Shown: positions 15,537-22,282 of the stretch, piece by piece
How the letters are laid out: each line of letters opens with the position of its first letter
How positions within the stretch are numbered: the first letter of the stretch is position 1
Assembly: GCA_946534605.1 (NCBI GenBank)
Contig: CAMNCU010000004.1
Location: 1 to 64,000 of the forward strand
DNA from: UBA3855 sp002393815
GTDB lineage: Bacteria; Bacillota; Clostridia; Oscillospirales; Ruminococcaceae
Length of the DNA stretch: 64,000 nt
Reading direction: 5' to 3'
Notes under the pieces: model-generated
What the model was told of the DNA's origin: nothing
Database searches by the model: none
What the model saw: only the letters and a program-made list of their open reading frames with translations
Translations under genes and position numbers: made by a program

Positions 15537-16439
15537 ATGCCAAACCTGAAAAATTCTTTTGCTTTGAATGAGACAAAATCAAAGAAAAAATCAGGAAGTA
15601 CCCGGCTTTTCCTGATTATCCTGATTGTTTTCATCCTGATTTCCGTCAGTATCTTTGAAATCTGGGATACTGTCCAAATCGACGGGAAAAGTTTCAGCAG
15701 ACGAAGCACCAAATTAGACATCGATACCCTCACGGTTCAGGAAGTGCCGAAGCTTAAAAAATTCAAGAAACTGGAAACGATTTCTATCAAGAACTGTACA
15801 ACAGATTTTTCTTTTCTTTCCGATATGGAACAGTTGCATGTATTTTCTGTCACTGCTGTGAATCCCGCCGTCACAGACTGCTCCGATTTCGCTGACTGCC
15901 CTCAGCTGGAACAAATCTATATTGCCAAGGATGCAAACCTGAAAGATGTTTCCGGATTCTCTGAACTGCATTCCCTCGATACCCTCCAAATCGGTCTTGC
16001 TAATACGCTCGCTCCGAATGTGACTATCCAGACTCTTGACGGCGCGGAAACCCTCCCGGCAAGTATTACCGAACTTTCCCTCTCCGGTGTGCAAGCTTCC
16101 GAAGTCAGCACAGAACAGTTTTCACAATTAACTGCACTTGAAGAACTCTCCCTCCGGAACAGCCAGATTCAAAACCTTTCGGTTTCTTCTCCTTCCCTCA
16201 AAAAAATGGATGCCGCTCACAGCGATTCCCTCAAAAATATTCATTTCAGCCCCGACTGCAAAAATTTAACTTATCTTTATCTCAATGACCTGCCGAATCT
16301 GGAATTTCCTACAGATGATTTGCTCAAGCTTCCGGCTCTCAAAGAAATTCATGTTTCTGAAAATCAGCTCACAAAACAGGAAATTCAAAAACTCGAAGAC
16401 AAAAATATTCTGGTTTCGGTCTATCAATCCAGAGACTGA
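15537..16439 (+). CDS. Membrane-anchored leucine-rich-repeat-like protein
   Basis: 300 residues from the ATG at 15537 (AAAAGGAG site). A basic N-terminus is followed by one membrane segment (about 24-43, LFLIILIVFILISVSIFEIW), so most of the protein should lie outside the cell. The outer part has irregular leucine-rich repeats such as LETISIKNC, LDTLQIGL, ITELSLSGV, LEELSLRN and LTYLYLNDL. Such domains usually bind proteins; no enzyme motif is seen. Lies between two parS sites, both abutting stop codons. No close family recognised. Confidence 0.75.
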   Translation: MPNLKNSFALNETKSKKKSGSTRLFLIILIVFILISVSIFEIWDTVQIDGKSFSRRSTKLDIDTLTVQEVPKLKKFKKLETISIKNCTTDFSFLSDMEQLHVFSVTAVNPAVTDCSDFADCPQLEQIYIAKDANLKDVSGFSELHSLDTLQIGLANTLAPNVTIQTLDGAETLPASITELSLSGVQASEVSTEQFSQLTALEELSLRNSQIQNLSVSSPSLKKMDAAHSDSLKNIHFSPDCKNLTYLYLNDLPNLEFPTDDLLKLPALKEIHVSENQLTKQEIQKLEDKNILVSVYQSRD

Positions 16440-16455
16440 TGTTCCACGTGGAACA
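16440..16455. promoter_or_regulatory. parS site (perfect)
   Basis: Begins on the base after the TGA of the leucine-rich-repeat-like gene. Confidence 0.85.
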
Positions 16456-16490
16456 TTTTTCAAAAAATTATTCTCGTGAGGTGAACCGTT

Positions 16491-16877
16491 TTGCTGTTTA
16501 CTGTAACCAATCTCGAAAATCAAGAAAATCATATTATCGTTTCTGGCTATACTCAAACCGGAAATCTGAAAGGTATCTGGAATGCTGACAGTATTATCCC
16601 CGTTATCGGGAAAAGCTATCAGATTGAACTTGATTTCGGTATCGTCGAACGCGCAGATGTTCATATTGTCAAAAATGTTCCGGCTGGTTCTGAAATTGTC
16701 GGCGATTCTGTCCGCTTTACCGCACTGTGTGAAAGTATCGACGAAATTTACTTTCTCCGGTTTTCGTTTGACGGTCTTGAAATGCTCGAACTCCGGAATG
16801 ATGATTTCACGATTCAAATAAATGATTTCCTTTCTTTTTCACTGCCGTTTCAGCAGGTCGGCATTTATCCCTATTAA
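16491..16877 (+). CDS. Orphan small protein, unknown function
   Basis: 128 residues with a TTG start after GTGAGGTGAA. Beta-rich: repeated strand-like stretches (LFTVTNLENQ, HIIVSGYTQTG, YQIELDFGIVE), consistent with a small barrel or sandwich, and an acidic C-terminal half. Soluble, no signal peptide. No family recognised. Its TAA abuts a parS site. Coding character is supported by the ribosome site and by the tidy fit between two parS sites. Confidence 0.65.
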   Translation: MLFTVTNLENQENHIIVSGYTQTGNLKGIWNADSIIPVIGKSYQIELDFGIVERADVHIVKNVPAGSEIVGDSVRFTALCESIDEIYFLRFSFDGLEMLELRNDDFTIQINDFLSFSLPFQQVGIYPY

Positions 16878-16893
16878 TGTTCCACGTGGAACA
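16878..16893. promoter_or_regulatory. parS site (perfect)
   Basis: Begins on the base after the TAA of the 128-residue gene. An ATG at 16877 overlapping this site is in frame with the next gene but lacks a ribosome site. Confidence 0.85.
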
Positions 16894-16912
16894 TTTTTTC
16901 AGGAGGTTTCAC

Positions 16913-17272
16913 ATGAAACGTAAATTCAGAATCATTACTGTCAATCATAAAAAATTCGCATGGTGGTGCAGTTTCAATCATGGAACGGAAATTCATCTCT
17001 CGCCGGAATGCGATAAAACTGCTGTGATTACTGTTGCTTTTCCTTCTAAAGTTTCTGATGATTTTTATTCTCTTTTTCCGCTGTTTGTTATCATGCAGAA
17101 TCAGAAACAAATCTGCCGGGTGAAGCTTATCGAACCAAAAATGATTTCTCTTTTTCTGATATATCTCCAGAATGATTTTCAATCCAGAAAAACGCTCTCT
17201 TTTGACGGCTGTACCCTGCTCCGGCAGATGGGATGGCATATCATCCAAATGGAAAACGGATTCGGCTGGTAA
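16913..17272 (+). CDS. Orphan small protein, unknown function
   Basis: 119 residues from the ATG at 16913, chosen because AGGAGG lies at 16901-16906. The in-frame ATG at 16877, which would add MFHVEHFFRRFH, is inside the parS palindrome and lacks a ribosome site. The protein starts MKRKFRIITVNHKKFAWWCS and is soluble and aromatic-rich; no family recognised. Last gene of the second orphan array, ended by a bidirectional terminator. Confidence 0.6.
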   Translation: MKRKFRIITVNHKKFAWWCSFNHGTEIHLSPECDKTAVITVAFPSKVSDDFYSLFPLFVIMQNQKQICRVKLIEPKMISLFLIYLQNDFQSRKTLSFDGCTLLRQMGWHIIQMENGFGW

Positions 17273-17281
17273 TTCTTAAAA

Positions 17282-17297
17282 TGTTCCACGTGAAACA
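17282..17297. promoter_or_regulatory. parS site (variant TGTTCCACGTGAAACA)
   Basis: Bacillus-type parS, 9 bp after the last orphan gene. Confidence 0.85.
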
Positions 17298-17312
17298 TTT
17301 TTCAAAATATGC

Positions 17313-17343
17313 AAAAAAGGACGGCGTGAACCGTCCTTTTTCT
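17313..17343. terminator. Bidirectional terminator between the orphan array and birA
   Basis: AAAAAAGGACGG pairs with CCGTCCTTTTT around a 6-base loop, with A and T runs on the two sides, so it can serve both converging transcripts. Confidence 0.85.
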
Positions 17344-17347
17344 TCTG

Positions 17348-18298
17348 CTATTTTAATATCTCCGCTGAACCTGTGCTTAATACCATTTCTGTGCCGTCAT
17401 CCAGCTTTATGATTAATCCGGCTTCTTCTGTGAACCGCTCCGCTGTGCCTGTGATTCCTGTATCTGTCCGCACCCTATGCCCCAACGTACAGGAATTTTC
17501 TGTGTAAATCTTTAAATATGTCCGCTGCGAAATCTCATCAAAATATTTCTTCATCTGCTTCAATACTTCCGCTAACAGCTGACACCTGTTTATCTTCTTT
17601 CCGGTTTCTGTTTCTATGTCTGTGACTATCGTTTTCAGTTCCTCCGGCAGATGCGGGTCGGGATGCAGGTTAATCCCTATCCCAATTACTAAATAATCCA
17701 TTTTCAATAATTCCGCGTTGAAACTGCCCTCCGATAAAATGCCGCATATCTTCCGACCGTTCAGAAATAAATCATTCACCCATTTTATCTGCGTCACAAT
17801 CCCGAACGCTTTCAGGGCTTCATGCACTGCCGCCGCTGTACATGCCGTGATGCTCATCATTGCAGTCAGCGGCAAATCCGGACGTACCAGAACTGACATG
17901 TATAATCCGCCCGTCGGTGAATGAAAACCCTTTCCCATGCGCCCCCGTCCGGCGGTCTGCCTGTCCGCTGTGACGACTGTCCGCGACGGCGCATTCTGCC
18001 CGGCTAACATTTTCGCTTGCTTGTTTGTCGAATCTATCTCTTCATAATGCTGTACCTGAAATCCGCTTCCTTTCAGCAGCGATTCTACATATGCCTGATT
18101 GTAAATATCCGGTATCTCTTTCAGCAAATATCCCTTGTTCGTAACAGCATCTATCCGGCAGCCCTGTGCTTTTAACTGCTCAATCGCTTTCCAGACCGCT
18201 GTCCGGCTGACTCCGAAATCTTCCGCCAACTGCCCTCCGGAACAGTATTTCCCTTCTGAAAGTATCAGTTCTGACAACACTTTTTCTTTGATATTCAT
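17348..18298 (-). CDS. birA: Bifunctional biotin-[acetyl-CoA-carboxylase] ligase and biotin repressor
   Basis: 316 residues. An N-terminal winged helix-turn-helix (about 1-60, with AEDFGVSRTAVWKAIEQL) is followed by the ligase domain: the biotinyl-AMP loop GRGRMGKGFHSPTGGLYMS (about 118-136), KWVNDLFLNGRKICGIL, and a small C-terminal SH3-like domain. It attaches biotin to carboxylase carrier proteins, and the DNA-binding domain suggests it also represses biotin genes, none of which are seen here. It runs opposite to the origin genes and has its own promoter. Confidence 0.95.
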   Translation of the reverse strand: MNIKEKVLSELILSEGKYCSGGQLAEDFGVSRTAVWKAIEQLKAQGCRIDAVTNKGYLLKEIPDIYNQAYVESLLKGSGFQVQHYEEIDSTNKQAKMLAGQNAPSRTVVTADRQTAGRGRMGKGFHSPTGGLYMSVLVRPDLPLTAMMSITACTAAAVHEALKAFGIVTQIKWVNDLFLNGRKICGILSEGSFNAELLKMDYLVIGIGINLHPDPHLPEELKTIVTDIETETGKKINRCQLLAEVLKQMKKYFDEISQRTYLKIYTENSCTLGHRVRTDTGITGTAERFTEEAGLIIKLDDGTEMVLSTGSAEILK

Positions 18299-18335
18299 CT
18301 TTTCAACCCCCCTTTGTATATTTGCTTCTTATTCT

Positions 18336-18364
18336 ATTATATCACTTTTTTGTACCTTTTTCAA
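18336..18364 (-). promoter_or_regulatory. birA promoter
   Basis: On the minus strand, TTGAAA (18364-18359) and TATAAT (18341-18336) with a 17-bp spacer. A parS site lies 18 bp upstream of the -35. Confidence 0.8.
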
Positions 18365-18382
18365 GCACTTTTTTTAAATTCA

Positions 18383-18398
18383 TGTTCCACGTGGAACA
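18383..18398. promoter_or_regulatory. parS site (perfect)
   Basis: TGTTCCACGTGGAACA between the divergent birA and ytaF-like genes. Confidence 0.85.
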
Positions 18399-18451
18399 TT
18401 TTTTTCTCCCGTTCATATCATGCATAAGTATCTGTGAAAGGGGTCTGCTTT

Positions 18452-19051
18452 ATGTTTCAAGCCTGCCTGCTTGCGCTCGCCGTCTGTATGGATACCTTCT
18501 TTGCGGCAATGGGATGCAGTATGAACGGTATCTTGATTCCGAAACGCTGCGCTTTGCTCATCAGCTTTGTCGGAACGGCTTTTCTTGCTGTTTCTCTTTC
18601 CGGCGCACAGCTGCTCGGAATGATTCTCCCGGAATACATTTTCAGATATCTCGGTTTTGCTATCCTGTTCCTGCTCGGCAGCAGTCAGATTATGAAAGAA
18701 TTTCTCACCATTCTGTTCCGGAAACATCGTCCTCACTGGAACTGGAAGGCTCTCGGCTTAGTAATTGATATCTGCTTCGATGAAACTCTTGCCGATACTG
18801 ACCATTCCAAAACTCTCAGCCTCAGTGAAGCCGCCGCTTATTCTGCCGCACTCTCCCTCGATTCCCTTGCAAGCGGTCTGGGTGCCGGCATTCAGAAAGC
18901 TTATATTCCTGTCTGTCTTGTGCTGACCCTCTGCGCCGGGTTTCTCCTTACACTCTCCGGTGCGGAATTCGGGAAAATCTGCCATCAAAAGAAAAATCTT
19001 TCCTGGCTCGGCGGTGTCATGCTCCTGATTCTTGCGTTCTGTCGGCTGTGA
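18452..19051 (+). CDS. ytaF: YtaF/MntP-like membrane protein
   Basis: 199 residues from the ATG at 18452, which follows GAAAGGGG; an in-frame GTG six codons earlier is inside that site. About six hydrophobic segments. The N-terminal LALAVCMDTFFAAMGCSMNG and the internal SAALSLDSLASGLGAG are the two related motifs, each with a conserved Asp, that define the MntP/YtaF superfamily. The central loop (HWNWKALGLVIDICFDETLADTDHS) matches the YtaF subgroup, named as sporulation membrane proteins, rather than manganese-exporter MntP. Substrate not predictable. Its TGA abuts the last parS site. Confidence 0.85.
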   Translation: MFQACLLALAVCMDTFFAAMGCSMNGILIPKRCALLISFVGTAFLAVSLSGAQLLGMILPEYIFRYLGFAILFLLGSSQIMKEFLTILFRKHRPHWNWKALGLVIDICFDETLADTDHSKTLSLSEAAAYSAALSLDSLASGLGAGIQKAYIPVCLVLTLCAGFLLTLSGAEFGKICHQKKNLSWLGGVMLLILAFCRL

Positions 19052-19067
19052 TGTTCCACGTGGAACA
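19052..19067. promoter_or_regulatory. parS site (perfect), last of the array
   Basis: Begins on the base after the TGA of the ytaF-like gene, between it and a converging gene. No further copy was found to the right. Confidence 0.85.
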
Positions 19068-19069
19068 TG

Positions 19070-19525
19070 TTATGATTCAAAATCAAGAATTTCATCTTCT
19101 ACTTTGATTTGACCGTCTTTTACAATATATGTTACTCTTGACGGAATGTCCTCATAAACGCTTTCCCAGACATAATCCGCCGGAATCTGCGCTTCAATCA
19201 GAGCGATTAATTCTTTTTTTGCCTGTTCGTAAAGTTCTTTATTTACTCCGTGAATCGGATAGCCAATCGATGCACCTCGCGGTCCGTGATATGCTTCCAG
19301 ATAAAATTTGTTTCCCTGTTCGTCTTCCGCTTCTATCAAATATCGGTACATGGTTTCCCAGTCTTCTGAAATATCATTCGGTTCTCCAAATACTCTCCTT
19401 AACTGTCCGAAAAATAATGCATATTTTTCTTCCCCGGCACCAATATCATATACTTTAAAACCGCCGATTTCATGCCCGGCTTTTTGGTTGAATTCTTCAT
19501 GACTGATTTTCCGGAATGTGAACAT
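19070..19525 (-). CDS. Orphan soluble protein, unknown function
   Basis: 151 residues, starting MFTFRKISHEEFNQKAGHEI after GGAGGGG. Acidic and soluble. Contains EDWETMYRYLIEAEDEQGNKFYLEAYHGPRG (about 62-92), a pattern like small immunity or hypothetical proteins, but I cannot name a family. It has its own consensus promoter and converges on the ytaF-like gene across the last parS site. Confidence 0.75.
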   Translation of the reverse strand: MFTFRKISHEEFNQKAGHEIGGFKVYDIGAGEEKYALFFGQLRRVFGEPNDISEDWETMYRYLIEAEDEQGNKFYLEAYHGPRGASIGYPIHGVNKELYEQAKKELIALIEAQIPADYVWESVYEDIPSRVTYIVKDGQIKVEDEILDFES

Positions 19526-19554
19526 TTTCTCCCCTCCAAAATAATATTTTTCTT

Positions 19555-19583
19555 ATTATAGCATAAATTTATTATCTTGTCAA
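19555..19583 (-). promoter_or_regulatory. Promoter of the 151-residue orphan gene
   Basis: Minus-strand TTGACA (19583-19578) and TATAAT (19560-19555) with a 17-bp spacer. Confidence 0.85.
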
Positions 19584-19610
19584 GAAAAATCAGATTATTT
19601 TTCCAGATAC

Positions 19611-19639
19611 TTGCATTTCTTCTAAAAATATGTTATAAT
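19611..19639 (+). promoter_or_regulatory. metY promoter
   Basis: TTGCAT (19611-19616) and TATAAT (19634-19639), 17-bp spacer, divergent from the preceding promoter. The leader is about 35 bases, too short for a SAM riboswitch. Confidence 0.85.
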
Positions 19640-19678
19640 AAATTTATTATCTATTATTTCCAGAAAGGACTGTTTCTC

Positions 19679-20941
19679 ATGAAGATTGAAACAAAATGCC
19701 TCCATGAAGGCTATGAACGCAAAAACGGCGACCCCGGCGCACTCCCTATCGTACAGAGTACCACTTATGTATTCGATTCTACTCAGCATATCGCTGATTT
19801 GTTCGATATGCCGACAGAATGCATGTATTCCCGTTTTGCTAACCCTACTGTTGACGCGGTCGAAAAGAAAATTGCCGCGCTCGAAGGCGGTGCTGCTGCC
19901 ATGTGTACTACCAGCGGTCAGGCGGCTTCCCTCCTCTCCGTTCTCAACCTCTGCAATGCCGGTGACAGCATTCTGGCAGTCAGCTCCCTCTATGGCGGTA
20001 CTATCAACCTGTTCGCCGTTTCGCTGAAAAAATTAGGCATCAAATGCATTTTCGTTGACCCCGAAGCCACTGACGAAGAACTTCAGAACGCTCTCGAACC
20101 CAATACAAAACTTGTCTTCGGCGAAACACTCGCCAATCCCGCTCTGAATGTCTTCGATATTGAACGATTCGCAAACTTTGCACATAAAAATAAAATTCCG
20201 CTCATCATTGACAATACGTTCCCCACTCCCATTCTCTGCCGTCCTATCGAATTCGGTGCGGATATTGTCGTGCATTCCACAACCAAATATATGGACGGTC
20301 ATGCTCTCCAGGGCGGCGGCGTGATTGTCGATTCCGGAAAATTCGACTGGACGAACGGCAACTTCCCCGAATTTACCGAACCTGATGAAAGCTATCACGG
20401 CGTTGTCTATTCCGAAACCTTCGGCAATATTGCCTATATCATCAAGGCAAGAATGCAGCTGATGCGCGATTTCGGCTGCTATCCGGCCGCTAATTCCGCT
20501 TTCCTGCTCAACCTCGGTCTGGAAACTCTCGCTGTCCGTATGGAAAGATACTGCAAAAATGCACTCGCTGTCGCTGAATTCCTCCAGAATAACGAAAATG
20601 TCGAATCTGTCAGCTACCCCGGTCTGAAATCTGACAAGTATTATGAACGCGCTCAGAAATATCTCCCCAATGGGACAAGCGGTGTTATCTCCTTCGTTAT
20701 CAAAGGCGGAAGAGAACGCGCTACCCGTTTCATGGATGCCCTGAAACTCGCTTCCCGTGAAGTGCATGTCGCTGATATCCGCACCTGCGTTCTGCATCCT
20801 GCCAGCATGACTCACCGTCAGCTCACGGATGAACAGCTTGTCGCTGCCGGTATCAATGCAGGTATGATTCGCTTCTCCGTCGGTCTGGAAAATGTTGACG
20901 ATATCCTCGACGATATTAAACAGGCTTTCGCAAATTCCTGA
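19679..20941 (+). CDS. metY: O-acetylhomoserine sulfhydrylase
   Basis: 420 residues from the ATG at 19679 (GAAAGGA site). PLP-dependent Cys/Met-metabolism enzyme. The start KIETKCLHEGYERKNGDPGALPIVQSTTY, the PLP lysine motif HSTTKYMDGHAL (about 204-215) and the length fit the O-acetylhomoserine (thiol)-lyase group that makes homocysteine directly from sulfide. It would feed the metH/metF genes at 33-37 kb. It stands alone with its own promoter and terminator. A related cystathionine gamma-synthase activity cannot be excluded from sequence alone. Confidence 0.9.
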   Translation: MKIETKCLHEGYERKNGDPGALPIVQSTTYVFDSTQHIADLFDMPTECMYSRFANPTVDAVEKKIAALEGGAAAMCTTSGQAASLLSVLNLCNAGDSILAVSSLYGGTINLFAVSLKKLGIKCIFVDPEATDEELQNALEPNTKLVFGETLANPALNVFDIERFANFAHKNKIPLIIDNTFPTPILCRPIEFGADIVVHSTTKYMDGHALQGGGVIVDSGKFDWTNGNFPEFTEPDESYHGVVYSETFGNIAYIIKARMQLMRDFGCYPAANSAFLLNLGLETLAVRMERYCKNALAVAEFLQNNENVESVSYPGLKSDKYYERAQKYLPNGTSGVISFVIKGGRERATRFMDALKLASREVHVADIRTCVLHPASMTHRQLTDEQLVAAGINAGMIRFSVGLENVDDILDDIKQAFANS

Positions 20942-20960
20942 TTTTTTCATCCGCGTTTCA

Positions 20961-20990
20961 CTGACTGCTGTAACAGGCAGTCAGTTTTTT
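20961..20990 (+). terminator. metY terminator
   Basis: CTGACTGC / GCAGTCAG 8-bp stem with an 8-base loop and six T's. Confidence 0.9.
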
Positions 20991-21037
20991 ATTTTTTCAA
21001 AAAATTATGTTCCATTTGTAAATTTTTCTGAATTTCA

Positions 21038-21066
21038 TTGAAAACGTTTAAGAAATATGTTATAAT
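21038..21066 (+). promoter_or_regulatory. Promoter of the GGDEF gene
   Basis: TTGAAA (21038-21043) and TATAAT (21061-21066), 17-bp spacer. Confidence 0.8.
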
Positions 21067-21102
21067 TAATATAATATTTCTCCGGGGAGATGACCTTCTT
21101 TT

Positions 21103-22254
21103 ATGAATCTGCAAGCAATTATCATTACCAACTGTATCGGTTTTACTCTGCTTGTCATTCTCCTGATAAGCAGTCACCTCGTCCGCCAAAGACAACAACT
21201 CAGCGATAATCTCTTTACCGGCATGATTGTCGTCACCGCTTCCGCCTGTATTATGGAAATGCTCACTTTTGTTTTCGACGGCAGAACAGATGTTCCGGGC
21301 GTACATGTCATGAATCTGTTCGGCAATTCCTTCCTCTATCTTGCCAATGCTTTTGATGCGTTTGCATGGTGCTTGTATGCCGATTTGCATCTTTATCATG
21401 ATGAAAACCGCATCCGGAAAAAATTCTTCAAAATGGGCGTTCCGGCATTTGTCTGTATTATCGCTCTTGTCTTTAACCTGAAATTTCAGTTTCTCTTCAC
21501 GATTGACCAGGAGGCTTTCTATCACCGTGAGTTCTGGGGTTATATCTATTATACCATGACTTCCGGCTATTTAATCTACAGCATTATTATCCGGCACAGG
21601 TATATTAAAAAATACGGCAGTGACAAGTTCTTCCCGATTTACATGTTCCTGACTCCCATTCTTGTCGGCGCAACGGCGCAGTATCTTGTCTATGGTCTTT
21701 CTATTGGCTGGTGCTGTACTGCGCTCGGACTGGTCGGCATCTATATGAGCCTTCAGAATGAACTCTCCTATATCGACCCCCTCACGAAACTCTATAACAG
21801 AAACTATCTTGACCATGTGCTGCACCGTATCAGCAGAAAACAAATCCCTGCCGGGGGGCTGATGATTGACCTCGATTATTTCAAATCCATCAATGACCGG
21901 TTCGGACATACTGTCGGCGATGAAGCCCTTGTCGATGCAGCAAGAATTATCCGGCTTTCTGTCCCTGCCAAGGCTCTCCCTGTCCGGTTTGCCGGTGATG
22001 AATTCATCATTCTGATGCGTACTCCGGACGAATCCGAACTTCTGCAAATCCAGGAAACTATCCGGAATGCTGTCCTTGAATTCAATCACGCGCATAAAAA
22101 ACAGTATCAGCTTTCCTTCTCTATCGGTCATGCTGTGTATCAGCCGGATACTTCTACAGATACCTTCCTCAACCAGATGGATAACCGGATGTATGACGAG
22201 AAAAAACAAAAACACAGCCGCTCCGCTGTGCCTGTACAAAATCTGCCTGCATGA
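21103..22254 (+). CDS. Membrane-bound diguanylate cyclase (GGDEF)
   Basis: 383 residues. About six to seven membrane segments fill residues 1-220. A GGDEF domain follows (about 222-375): DPLTKLYNRNYLDHVL, the metal-binding LMIDLDYFKSINDRFGHTVGDEAL, and an active site reading RFAGDEFIIL at about 294-303. AGDEF in place of GGDEF is a known active variant. It probably makes cyclic di-GMP in response to a signal sensed by the membrane domain. Monocistronic between its own promoter and terminator. The EAL protein at 38282 could be the opposing enzyme. Confidence 0.9.
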   Translation: MNLQAIIITNCIGFTLLVILLISSHLVRQRQQLSDNLFTGMIVVTASACIMEMLTFVFDGRTDVPGVHVMNLFGNSFLYLANAFDAFAWCLYADLHLYHDENRIRKKFFKMGVPAFVCIIALVFNLKFQFLFTIDQEAFYHREFWGYIYYTMTSGYLIYSIIIRHRYIKKYGSDKFFPIYMFLTPILVGATAQYLVYGLSIGWCCTALGLVGIYMSLQNELSYIDPLTKLYNRNYLDHVLHRISRKQIPAGGLMIDLDYFKSINDRFGHTVGDEALVDAARIIRLSVPAKALPVRFAGDEFIILMRTPDESELLQIQETIRNAVLEFNHAHKKQYQLSFSIGHAVYQPDTSTDTFLNQMDNRMYDEKKQKHSRSAVPVQNLPA

Positions 22255-22278
22255 TTTCTCATGCAGGCACGTTTTTTT
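22245..22278 (+). terminator. Terminator of the GGDEF gene
   Basis: A 10-bp perfect stem (GCCTGCATGA / TCATGCAGGC) with a TTTC loop and seven T's. The TGA stop codon lies inside the stem. Confidence 0.9.
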
Positions 22279-22282
22279 CAGA

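Noticed and set aside
20033..20950. A 305-codon minus-strand open frame
   Set aside because: Shadow of metY; it shows no family motif, while metY has complete PLP-enzyme motifs.
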